Part shown: positions 48,066-58,030 of the stretch, piece after piece
Layout: each line of letters opens with the position of its first letter
Position numbering within the stretch: the first letter of the stretch is position 1
NCBI GenBank assembly: GCA_026182355.1
Contig: JAPFBL010000104.1
Coordinates: 2,473,501-2,537,500 of the forward strand
Length of the DNA: 64,000 bases
Direction: 5' to 3'
Source of the DNA: Hermatobates lingyangjiaoensis
Lineage: Eukaryota > Arthropoda > Insecta > Hemiptera > Hermatobatidae
The notes under the pieces: generated by a model
Databases searched by the model: none
Seen by the model: the letters and a program-made list of their open reading frames with translations, nothing else
Told to the model about the DNA's origin: nothing
Position numbers and translations under genes: made by a program

Positions 48066-48789
48066 ACTGTGAAGTTCACAACCTAAAGATATCCGAAATG
48101 TGAAATAGTGAAGATATTACTGTTATTGATGGATCTATGAAGTCCTTCAATATGGTGCATACTCTTACATATGATATCAAAAATTGTAGATAGTGAAGAT
48201 TGCGTGTTGTAGGCAGCCTCTGTCAAATAGTTCCCAAGACAGTATGAAAACTGAAATCATAATTATTGCGGAATAAAAATTAACGAATGAGAACATTAAA
48301 TAAATTAGAGCTTTAATAGAACATTAATTTAATTAATATTCACAGGTTTTTTTGGTCTAGGTGTACCAGAAAACTTTCACCAGTACCAGAAAATATAACC
48401 CTATAAGAGGATGAGTTTTTACTTTGACGAAAAGAGAATTATTGTATATTTTTCAGTTTAGATGTTTTTTTTTTCTAAACCGCTAACCATATAAGATTTA
48501 CATTTTTTGTGTAAAAAATCTCCCTAAAATCAGTATAAAAACTGAACCATAACTTGGAATAGTGTTAAACTTCTGTACATATTGGATACGTTTAAATAGA
48601 CATAGTTATTATATCTACATTGAGTAAAAAAATTGTAAATTAAATGTTTAATAAAAGATGTTTTAATATTATTAAAATATTATATAAATATTATTTAGTA
48701 TAAGATCATATTAAGTTAATATGATATGTAAAAAAAAACTATATTTTTTGGACTATAAAAGTAAACGCAAATTAAACCATATTTATATA
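48066..48789. other. AT-rich sequence with an eroded HINE-like interior
   Basis: About 48420-48560 resembles the HINE interior (TTTCTAAACCGCTAACC and the preceding T-run), strongly diverged. Otherwise nothing recognised. Confidence 0.4.
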
Positions 48790-48829
48790 TATATAAATGA
48801 TCAAACCACAATAAGAAATGGGAAAACAA

Positions 48830-48872
48830 GACTAAGATCTTTCAACCGTAACAAGCGGTCTTCGTCAGAGTC
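48830..48872 (-). ncRNA. Predicted hammerhead ribozyme, family 3
   Basis: Same motif as 14189-14231, all core residues intact. Confidence 0.55.
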
Positions 48873-48880
48873 AAAAACCC

Positions 48881-48923
48881 AACTCTGACGAAGACCGCTT
48901 GTTACGGTTGAAAGATCTTAGTC
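48881..48923 (+). ncRNA. Predicted hammerhead ribozyme, family 3
   Basis: Same motif as 15659-15701, except that helix I reads AACT instead of GACT at the 5' side because the arm junction falls here. Three helix I pairs remain. Confidence 0.5.
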
Positions 48924-48991
48924 TTGTTTTCCCATTTCTTATTGTGGTTTGATCATTGATTGTTATTTCACGTGTTTATGTGAAAGCTTTT

Positions 48992-49024
<33 letters not shown>

Positions 49025-49037
49025 TAATTTAATTTTT

Positions 49038-49365
49038 TTTTTAGGGTTGAGGTCTAATGATTTTAAACTAGTCCTTTCGCCGACGTTTCGACATATATTT
49101 ATGTCACATGATTCTTTTACAATTAGCACTACTATTACAACTATAATCAGTTATTTCGACTATGGATTTTTTTTTAATGACATAAGGATATTACTATAAT
49201 TATGTCATTAAAAAAAATCCATAGTCGAAATAACTGATTATAGTTGTAATAGTAGTGCTAATTGTAAAAGAATCATGTTGTAACCCTGAAGATAACATAA
49301 ATATATGTCGAAACGTCGGTGAAAGGAATAGTTTAAAATCATTAGACCTCAACCCTCAAAAAAAA
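49038..49365. repeat. Inverted-repeat module with hammerhead, family 8
   Basis: Arms 49038-49187 and 49202-49365 are reverse complements, from a TTAGGGTTGAGGTCTAATGA-type end to a short AT centre. The right arm has about 14 extra bases (49281-49293) containing the CTGAAGA core; the left arm lacks them. (TA)n tracts lie on both outer sides. Confidence 0.85.
49283..49320 (+). ncRNA. Predicted hammerhead ribozyme (type I), family 8
   Basis: Helix I ACC (49283-49285) with GGT (49318-49320). Core CTGAAGA is at 49286-49292, extra T at 49293. Stem II is ACATA (49295-49299) with TATGT (49304-49308), closed below by an A-C mismatch. GAA is at 49310-49312. ACGT (49313-49316) is self-complementary, and C49317 precedes the predicted cut (a GUC site). 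All core positions match. Confidence 0.65.
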
Positions 49366-49476
49366 AAAAAAAAAATTACATCATATAAATATTGGGTCAA
49401 GAAAGCAAATCATGATATATATATAATATACACTTTAACACATAGAAAAGAACACAGAAAGACACTACAGAACTCA

Positions 49477-49510
49477 CTTCGATATTTCGACATCCGTCGT
49501 CATCGGGAAG
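49477..49510 (-). ncRNA. Predicted hammerhead ribozyme, family 6
   Basis: On the minus strand: helix I CTTC (49510-49507) with GAAG (49480-49477); core CCGATGA (U4 changed to C); extra C; stem II GAC/GTC around GGAT; GAA; palindrome ATAT; C before the predicted cut. It sits downstream of the Penelope ORF on the same strand, so it is physically linked to a recognisable reverse-transcriptase fragment. Confidence 0.55.
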
Positions 49511-49724
49511 AAGTGCGAAGTACTCGAGTTGAGAAGCAAACTGCTACTGGCCTCCAGAGTAACTCGTGGAACCACCGCAATGCTGCCCCCCAGCGGAGGA
49601 GAGGAGAAATAGAAATCCCTCCAATATTTATTTATAAAACAAGATAAAAAGTATATAAAATATGAAATAATAATATAAAAAATAATAATAATAATAAAAA
49701 TAATAATAATAAAATAAAAAATAA

Positions 49725-50613
49725 TTAACGGTACAGGTTAAGACCAGGAGGAGAACGAGCCCCAAGGAGGCATATGAATGCCTCTTCAGAAGCTCTAAGG
49801 GTGACATGGGAATTAGACTCGGGGATTTGTTTGAGGATTTGTACCCTGAAACAATCATTGAAAGGGAGGTCATGGGAATTAGCATGGATAGCTATGGGTA
49901 GGTCTCTGCGCTGACCAACGGACGCCCTGTGATTGTTCATACGCAGGCTCAGCTTGGTTGAAGCCAAGCCAACGTAAAAAGCATCACATCGAGTACACTC
50001 CAAACGGTAAACGCAGTTACAGGAAGTGCAAGATGTATCTGAAGGAACAGGATAGGAGTTGTTACTCAGAGGGGAAGTAAAGTAAGGACTGGAGTTAATT
50101 AGGGGACAGGTTTGGCAGTTACGGCGTTCACATCGCTTCATCCCTCTGCTAGCACAGGGGCTGTTGGAAATATGGGTGAAAATGGATTTAAGGTTGGAAG
50201 GTCTACGGTAGGAGAAAGTAGGGGACTGACTGAAAATAGGAGAAGTAGACGAAGAAGAAGAAAGTATAGGAAAGAACTCCCTAATAACAGCGCCGAGCTT
50301 GTGGGAGCCTGGGAAAAAAGTAGAAATGAAGGTAGTAGTAATCCTACGATCCCTTCTAGCTGTAGGGAGGTGAATACTCTCAGCAGGAATGACGGAACTG
50401 TTGATTATATTACGAGGGTATCCTCGTTCAATAAATTTTTCTTTTAATAGATTAATTTGTTTAGTTCTACTATTAATGGAATTGCAAATTTTATGGATTC
50501 TAATTGATAGGGATCTAGGGATAGCTTTCTTTATATGTGAAGGGTGACAACTGTTATAATGGAGGTATTGCTGAGAGTTAGTGGCTTTTAAATGAACAGA
50601 AGTGGAAAATATA
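49725..50613 (-). pseudogene. Penelope-like RT thumb and GIY-YIG-type endonuclease fragment
   Basis: One uninterrupted minus-strand frame of about 295 codons, open at its 5' end and stopping at 49725. The upstream part, before the first usable ATG at 50141, reads TSVHLKATNSQQYLHYNSCH, then PSHIKKAIPRSLSIRIHKIC. It is followed by LLKEKFIERGYPRNII, matching the conserved Penelope reverse-transcriptase end (TDsHqYLhy.SxHPxHxKxxIPxSQxxRxxRIC, then a thumb with GYP). Next come a Ser-rich linker (SSSSSTSPIF), a Cys-rich segment CERRNCQTC, and CVYRLECTRCDAFYVGLAST, the GIY-YIG position with variant residues (VY...YVG). An RMNNHR helix follows. The absence of stops suggests youth, but polymerase motifs A-D are missing. 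Confidence 0.8.
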
Positions 50614-51166
50614 TATATATATAAGCCTTCTTTTTAAACAATTCGCTGACCAATATATTTATCAATAAAAGGGGCTATCTTAACATTTATTGAGACTGAT
50701 TTAAAACGGAGATCACTAATTCCAAACAAAATTTTTAAAAATTGAATATAAAGGAATATTATTAGGTTAGATTAGTTAGATAGTTAGATGAATTAGAGAA
50801 GTTAGATATGTTGCCAGATACATTGCCCCCTCCACCAGAGAAAATTGTTTAATTACATGTCCACCTGTAATCAAAGTAATTACAAATGATCACCTGATTT
50901 TAAAGCTTCTTAGTTTTAAGAAACTGTGTCTTTATTGGCATACTGATCAGTAAAAATAAGTTAACTCTGATGTGGGTACTTAGGTACATGGAAATATAAG
51001 GGAATCAGGCAGTGGATAGGTTGTAAAAAGATGGAGCCAAACAAATCATCTGCGGCCTGGAATATTTTTGCACAATACACTGCAGCTTTCTCAATAATGA
51101 ATTTCATTCAATGAATGGATGAAGAAGATTGCTATGAGACAATCATTCCCAAAACCAATAAAGATA
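50614..51166. other. AT-rich intergenic sequence
   Basis: Nothing recognised apart from a short repeated GTTAGATTAG-type run at about 50763-50810. Confidence 0.5.
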
Positions 51167-51174
51167 ATCTACAT

Positions 51175-51512
51175 GATAAGGGCTCTTAAACTTTGTATAT
51201 AGCGACCTGTCAAGCTATAGAAATTAAACGACCCCTCCTCATATAATGAAATATATATTAACCGTAGATGTAGATGGTAATATCGCACTATTTTACAATT
51301 AATAAAATAAGGAATTAAAGAATACGTAACCATGCATCACATACTTATAACTTGGAAACTGCAATAGTAATTGTATGTAATTAATTGTATTTATATTTGA
51401 ACGTAGTGTGTATACTAATTTAAATTTTATTATAAGATTGAAAAGTATCAGATTTGCGACCCCTTTCAGTATCTCGCGACCCCTGGGTCGCGACCACAGT
51501 TTAGAAGCCCTG
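51175..51512. mobile_element. hAT-like MITE with 8 bp target duplication
   Basis: The right end, read inward, is CAGGGCTTCTAAACTGTGG, a typical hAT-type terminus. The left end carries AGGGCTCTTAAACTTTG. ATCTACAT stands immediately outside both ends (51167-51174 and 51513-51520), the 8 bp target duplication of hAT elements. A GGGTCGCGACC-type palindrome lies near the right end. There is no ORF. The first few bases of the left end differ from the right, and GATAAGGGCT also occurs just after the right duplication, so the left tip may have been altered by local conversion. Confidence 0.7.
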
Positions 51513-51520
51513 ATCTACAT

Positions 51521-52547
51521 GATAAGGGCTATTTGTGTATATAATGTAATATATAAATAATTAAAACAAAAATAGACTGTCTTGTATGGTAATTCGATAG
51601 CAACATTATAAAGTAGGAATATTAATCTAAGCTGCACCAAACTTAAACTGGAAATAATGCAAGAGAAAACAAACTGAATAATGAACTTGGAACTTTAATT
51701 AAAACAAAATATGTATCCTAAGATGGAAACTGTCTACGATTCTGAATTCATTCATTAATGAATATATGGATACTTAAAATGAAGCATTGCAGGTTTCAAG
51801 CAAACCAAACTGAATACTGAAAAGTTATTTTGATTTGGAAAGAGATACAACGAGATCCAAGGCATAACTGAGTAAGAAAAACACCACAGTATAAAGACTT
51901 TTAGTTAATAATGGAAATGATGGAAATATTTCAATATAACTTTCAGAATATGTAAAATAGTATGATTTCATTGTTATCATTTTAATGGGTAATTTGAATA
52001 AAAATGGGTTTCATTAATTTTATTGATAGGGATAACAATTATTCACACATTCAAGAATGACCATGATCAACGGTACTCTTGGGTGCCTCACGTCATAGCT
52101 GGTATTACTCCTATCTGGATCAAATAGTAACTTCTATTGCTGTCACACAACAATCCAATTGCATTTCAACTGAGTCCTCCAGTCAGTTATGTAAGGCAGG
52201 GACCTGAACTGTGGATGATATTATCTGTATAGCATGCTAAATGAGGCGCCCACCTAAGAACAAATAGTTTTTTCACTATTCTAGTCTAATAGTTCATACC
52301 ATTATTTTTAAAAATTTAAAGCTTCCAGCTTGTAAATTTAAAATTATTCAGAAAAGTCGACTTTGGACTTGATTTGAGAATGCAAAAGTGGCTAATTATC
52401 AATACTTTTTTTTTTTCAATATAAATTTACAGCAAACTTATAATAGAGTACAGCACGTGGGAAAAAATAACCCTCGCTCAGAGTAAATTGGACTTTTATA
52501 ATTTTTGACTAAGGGAAAGAAAAGTGAGTTTTTAAAAAACTCTAACA
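51521..52547. other. AT-rich intergenic sequence
   Basis: Nothing recognised. Confidence 0.5.
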
Positions 52548-53141
52548 TGCCATAAAATTCCCAGTATAATAATTTGATAAAAGACCAAAAATGTAGAACA
52601 TTATTTTAAATTAAAAAAAATCTTTTAAAAATATATATGAAATTATCCTACATCTTAAATTAAAAATTATCTGAAAACGACTTTTTTCTTACATGTTTTT
52701 GGTATTTCAGACAAAAGCTTTGTAATGTTTTTAAAATACTTAAAATATTTTCAAGTTTTAGATGGGAAATTATGTCTTCAATGTAGAAGGAGGTCAGATA
52801 AACTATGAAAGTGATCCACTGGTTATTGGAACAAAAACAATGTTCTCCTGTAAGAGTAATATCGTAATAAGAAATATACACTTTCGCTTTTCCATAATAT
52901 TATTACTGCTGTAGTGATACTAATGACATTATAGGAATCAGTGGTGTGATATACAAAAATAAGCCTGTATATTGATATGTGGATCAATCACACTATCTGT
53001 ACAACTCCAGGAATGAAAGACTAATAAACCCCTCCAGTTTAGACATTTACATTATGCTTATATGGACATTATATATTATATATCGAAGAAGTTTGATATT
53101 ATCTTTACTTATAGTAAAGTTGAGTGTAGACCACTCCAAAA
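52548..53141 (+). mobile_element. HINE-like element, 5'-truncated diverged copy
   Basis: Begins at the block GCCATAAAATTCCCAGTATA and follows the 3' half of copy C with many substitutions. It ends with ACTTATAGTAAAGT, GAGTGTAGACCACTC, CAAAA and a T-run from 53142. The terminal hairpin is intact (GAGTG/CACTC). Confidence 0.75.
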
Positions 53142-53146
53142 TTTTT

Positions 53147-54585
53147 AATGAAGCTTTTGTTGTAATACCTGCAAATACTTTATTAAAAAGCAGTTATGTC
53201 ACCTCAGAAATTCTTTTTGAGTGATTCATTACATTGTAAATTGTGATTATTTATCTTTTAATGCCTTCCTGCAAATGAATTGTGCCATTCATTATTACAT
53301 TGAATACTCTTTTGTCAACTATTTCAGGTAATTTTTTCTATATTGTCCAGTCAAGCGGTTTTAGTTCTAAGGTATTGTTGGTTGCAATAATTCATGAAGA
53401 TTATTTATTCTTATAATGTTTTAAATATTGCAATTAACGAGAAAAACAGATATTTAGACATTCCAACACAAACCATAACAATTTGTAAAATATTTTTATG
53501 CCGTCTTTCAACTGGTAGTTGCTCTATTTTTATTACACTGATTAAAGTTATTCATTTTAGGAGTATTTAGGGTCTTTTACAGTGAATTTTCTTTGTTAAC
53601 AAGTACTGATCCATTTACGAATAATTTCATTCTAAAATAATAGTTCGAATTGCACCTAGTCAGGTTACTCTCTTGATATAGTAGTAATTAAAACGGAACC
53701 ATTGCTTCATTTAAAAGAAGCGTATATTATTTTCAAAAGTCAGGTGATGTTTTATGAACACAGATCATTAAGCGTTTAATTCTTTCTATCCGTGAGTATA
53801 TAGAGTATGGTTCTTATAAATGCCACAAGGAATTGTAACTGCCTCTTGTAAATACTAAAAGTTATACAAGAAGTTATATACAAGAAATATAACTTTTATA
53901 TTTATAGTCCTGCCGAAGAGATTTATGAAATTAATACAAGCATAGGTAGCGAAATATTCTCAAATTATTACTTTAATTTGGTTACAATTAGAAAGTAGTA
54001 ATTGTTACATCCCGCAGGAGACTAGAGGCGCATTCTATCGTCGGAACGCTGAACTACCTGAGCACAGAATTAGTGACAATACAAGAGTTACTCCTTCATT
54101 ACGCTGTCTTCGTTATGAGGTAATCAAAGTACTATAAATGAAAAATGCATATTCAGTTGAATATAACAGCTCAATTGTTAAGATTCCTTTCTTTTAAATG
54201 TTACAACAACATTTTAAATCAAATACCAATAATACCTGACTCGTTCATACTGAAATACTTAAAGAAATGTTACTACGACATATATATTTACTCTTAAAAA
54301 TTTACACACTATGAACATATTATCTTGTATAGAAATATAGTAACCTTTCTCATATAATTCGTTCTATTAAATTTGTATTTGTGTATGGATTTTTAGGAAC
54401 CATGCATCACGTACAGGTATACAGAAAACTGTATATTATAATATTGAATTAAATTGTGCATATTATCAAGAGACTTGCTCTTGAAGATAGGAACAAGAAG
54501 CACCCAAAACCACCGCGTCTCCAGTCAATGTAGAGGATGGGAGTTAATATTACTAACTCAGTGGAAGTAACGCATTAACTATATC
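53147..54585. other. AT-rich intergenic sequence
   Basis: Nothing recognised. A short repeat of TATACAAGAA-like motifs lies near 53860-53895. Confidence 0.5.
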
Positions 54586-55523
54586 TACTCAACTTTACTA
54601 TAAGCAAACATAATATCAAACTCGTTGACAATCAATTGAGTTTTTTTTCTTTATGGTAGGTTTCGTGTAACTACATAATAGATCAGTCTATCAGTTTACC
54701 TGTTTCCATTGTGTAAATGTAATATCAAGCTTCTTGGTAATGAACTAGTAGATGTACGTAATCAAATTACATATTTCTTTACTTTTACTGTGCCTATATC
54801 CGTTTTATTAGTTATACAAACTTGAAGTCATTGGTGTAGAACAATCTGTCATGTTGTTATAATATCTTATTATTGTATTGCCTTAATTTCATCGTACTCG
54901 TACACAAATGTACATGTACAAATGTTGTCATTTCTGAATCAATTAGGAGTTTAAATTCTTTAATGAGCTTAGAGAAGTATCTCTCACTTTTATCCGTTTT
55001 AAGCATAATTTAATCAAAATCGTTAACCTCTTAAATTTGTCTAGCTCTGATTTACGAAGAACAGAGTCTTTGAGGCCTTCATTTTTTCTTCATTAGAAAG
55101 GCTTAAGGACTTGTTAAGGCTGTGTTTATAACCAGCCTTTTCATCTTTACTCAACTTTACAAACTGTACAGCATTCTCCACACTAAAATCTAAAGTTGGT
55201 TTTTAGAAATGACAAAAGAATACACAATTTACAGATATGGCTCATATGATATATACGATGGCACATGTGATGAAACTTAGGCATTCAGTTTAATACTAAT
55301 TAAGTCAGATTGAACCAAATCAATGATTTATAACATCAAGTTCGTTATAACTGATAACATGGATATTTCCATATTTAAACAAATTATATCATTATTAGAT
55401 TATCTATTGTTTGATATTTAAACTCCATGGTGCCACATTAAAGTAAAGTAATCTAAACATAAATTGATTGTCAACGAGTTTGATATTATATTTACTTCCA
55501 GTAAAGTTGAGTGCAAGTCACTC
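54586..55523. mobile_element. Inverted pair of HINE-subfamily ends (MITE-like)
   Basis: The left end (54586-54640, minus orientation) has ACTCAACTTTACTATAAGC and TATCAAACTCGTTGACAATC. The right end (55455-55523) is its reverse complement over about 50 bp and continues into the terminal hairpin GAGTGCAAGTCACTC before a T-run. The left end lacks the hairpin. The interior (about 800 bp) is non-coding and AT-rich. It may be one element with long terminal inverted repeats or two head-to-head subfamily copies. Confidence 0.65.
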
Positions 55524-57977
55524 TTTGTTCAAATACTATTGCAATGATTATGCTTTTTTATAATTGGAAAAATAGGGGTAAATATAATTTAAAAAATCAT
55601 TAAATTACACTGATTGCAATATTTTTTGGTAATGTATATTTGTATGTAGCGTTTTGTATATTTGTATTTGTATGTCTCTTAATTCGTATTTTGAAGAGTA
55701 ATTTAAAAACATTTTTTCAAATAGAAACCAAATTTAATATCTTAACGGACATAAAAGGCTGATATTATGTTTTTTTAACTTTCGTTTAATGCTTTCATGA
55801 GAATACGAACAAAGTCCTAATATCTGTATTACTGTTATGTTTGTCCATTAGTGTGGATTCAATTTCAGGAATGTGCAGAATAAATGATTGGATTGAACGA
55901 CTTCACTGGGATTAATTGAATTGAAACCAGTCTAAGTCGAATAGGGAGCATTAAAGTAATGAAATCCAATCAAACAAAATATTCTGGGGGAAATATTCAA
56001 ATTGGAACGAAAGATTAGAAAAAAAAAAGATAAAAAAACTGTGGAGATAACTGCGTCAGAATGAATAAAGATTCTGAGATTTTTCCTAATAACCTTCTTA
56101 CTCCAACTATGTCCAACATTTTGTCTTTATTTTAAGACATCTTCAATGTCAGAAACAACATTTCAGTCAATGTTTTTCTAATAAGAGATATTCATTGTGG
56201 TTAATAAGTGTAGTTAATACATTGTTACTATCTTAAATAGATCCGAAAAAAACTTATTTTACATCATAATAGTATTATCTATTTTGAAACTTACAACAGT
56301 TCTGCTATCTGACTATATTACCAAAAATTTGTTACAATTTCAGCATATATTAGAGTATTAAGAACCCTTAACTTTAGTTAACATTGTTCGGTATTAAAAT
56401 ATCCCAGCAGTTTTTGTTTTGTTCTTCAACTAATGTTAAAGAACAAAACACAAAGACATTGGAATATTTTGATACTTAACAATTTAATACAATGGATCAA
56501 AATAACTGTTGATGTTAAACTATACATTCTGTTTAATTGACTGCATCAGTTTTTAAAGTTGTAAGTATTCTTTGCTTTCAGCGTATATGCCTAAGGTAAA
56601 AGTAATGTATAAACTATACCTATATGACCACAATGTGTAAAACGTTGGAAATAGTTGAAGTAAGAGAGTTATTTAACTGAAAAAAATTGAAAGTACTTAT
56701 AAAGTAAACTAAATGAAGTAATATTATAAACAATGTATTTGTAATCGTAAGAGTCTTTCCATGTAAATACAAATAACTTTAATGACAAAAATAGATGCAC
56801 ATAGTTTTTATTTTCTATTAGAATAGTGTCAATTTTATTTCATAAGTTTATGGTCTGGAGAAAATCAATGTTATTTTGGTTTTCATTATAGACATTGTTG
56901 CTTCCTACACAAGATTAGGTGTCTTTCGCCTATAACTGTGGACTAGGGGATGGAAAGTGAGGCTCATTTGTTTCTTGACGTAAATTTTAACTTTTAGAAA
57001 GTCAGGTTGATATTAAAGATTTTCAAATAATGAAAAACCATCCTCTTCTCTAAAATCAACTAAGCATGATAAAAAAAAAAAGTTATGATCAGTAGTGGAT
57101 TTTATTGTCAGTTTACATTCAGAATTCAGTATTCATTGGAGTCACGAAACAGAAACTTGTAAAATAGGAAGACAAAACAGCACCATGTTGAACTAGGAGC
57201 TCAGCATCTTTGCTTCCTTCGAATCACTAAAAGTTTAAGTGCATCCTTATTCAACTTTGGCTAGACAAGCACCATTCATGAAAACTATTTCATCCCAAAA
57301 CTTTTGAAGGACATCAACTAGCAGACTGACCTGCTAGTTGGAGCCTTAGAAACGAACAAAGTATAGTGGTATAATTAAAGTGGCTGTAGTGGGATGCACC
57401 ATCGAGAAATAGATTTCAATACAAAACATTTTGGGTCACTTTTGTCTTCTTACTTACTTCCTCTCCGAGCACTACATTTTCTATGAAAGATAAATATACT
57501 GAAGTCATATTTTGTCAGGATAATATTTAGATTAAATTCATTAATATTATTTCTTGAAGAGTAACTTTATTTATGGAATAGTAACTTCACAACTTCTGTC
57601 AACTATTCGAAAATACAACTTTAATTAGGAAATTTACCACTACGACCAATTTGTATGTTATTTTGTTCTACCATATATTCATGTATAGTTTTGAATCAAT
57701 TACGGACCATCAAATCATTTTGTTTTACCACATAACACTTATTTTTGATTCAATTATCTTTCTGAAAATCGATTTGTTCTTCCACAACATATATTTACAC
57801 TTTATTTTGAATCTATTATTGCCTTCCAAATCTATGGTCAAGCTTTCATCTCTAATGCTATTCTAGAGGATGTAAGTTGATATCAATTGTTATTTAGCAC
57901 CCATTTCAATTACGGGAGATATAGATGTATTAATAGAAATTGTTAAAAATTATTCTTTCTAATAATTTCATGCATAT
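55524..57977. other. AT-rich intergenic sequence
   Basis: Contains a decayed family-1 hammerhead at 56111-56160 (minus strand: GTCTT/AAGAC stem intact, AAAATGTT in place of GAAACGTT). No gene is supported; the ORF at 57651 is chance-like. Confidence 0.5.
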
Positions 57978-58026
57978 GATCATTGATTGTTATTTCACGT
58001 GTTTATGAGAAATCTTTTTATATGAT
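57978..58026 (+). mobile_element. Family-3 Penelope terminal module, solo
   Basis: GATCATTGATTGTTATTTCA followed by CGTGTTTATGAGAAATC, the outermost module of the family-3 elements without the rest. Compare 31984-32042 and 48951-49000. Confidence 0.65.
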
Positions 58027-58030
58027 AATA

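Larger units (their letters stand above)
48798..48965. repeat. Family-3 inverted repeat with two facing hammerheads
   Basis: A compact, almost perfect palindrome: arms of about 80 bp meet around 48876-48884. Both arms contain the complete family-3 motif, minus strand at 48830-48872 and plus strand at 48881-48923. The outer ends are the TGATCAAACCACAATAAG terminus and (TA)n. This is a minimal non-coding derivative of the Penelope family. Confidence 0.85.
49431..50613 (-). mobile_element. Penelope-like element, second family, 5'-truncated
   Basis: A minus-strand element from a (TA)n tract at about 50609-50625 to another (TA)n at about 49411-49430. It has an open coding part (49725-50613), a TAA/AATAAT-rich stretch (49640-49735), a GC-rich 3' part (49540-49625) and a terminal module with a hammerhead (49477-49510) that is also present alone at 16769. 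It is distinct in sequence from the 14-15 and 47-48 kb family and GC-richer. Confidence 0.8.

Noticed and set aside
49255..49647. Plus-strand ORF of 130 codons
   Set aside because: It runs through a family-8 inverted repeat, a poly(A) and the antisense of the Penelope 3' module; no domain.
50112..50447. Plus-strand ORF of 111 codons rich in Arg and Ser
   Set aside because: It is antisense to the clearly recognisable Penelope RT/endonuclease frame on the minus strand.
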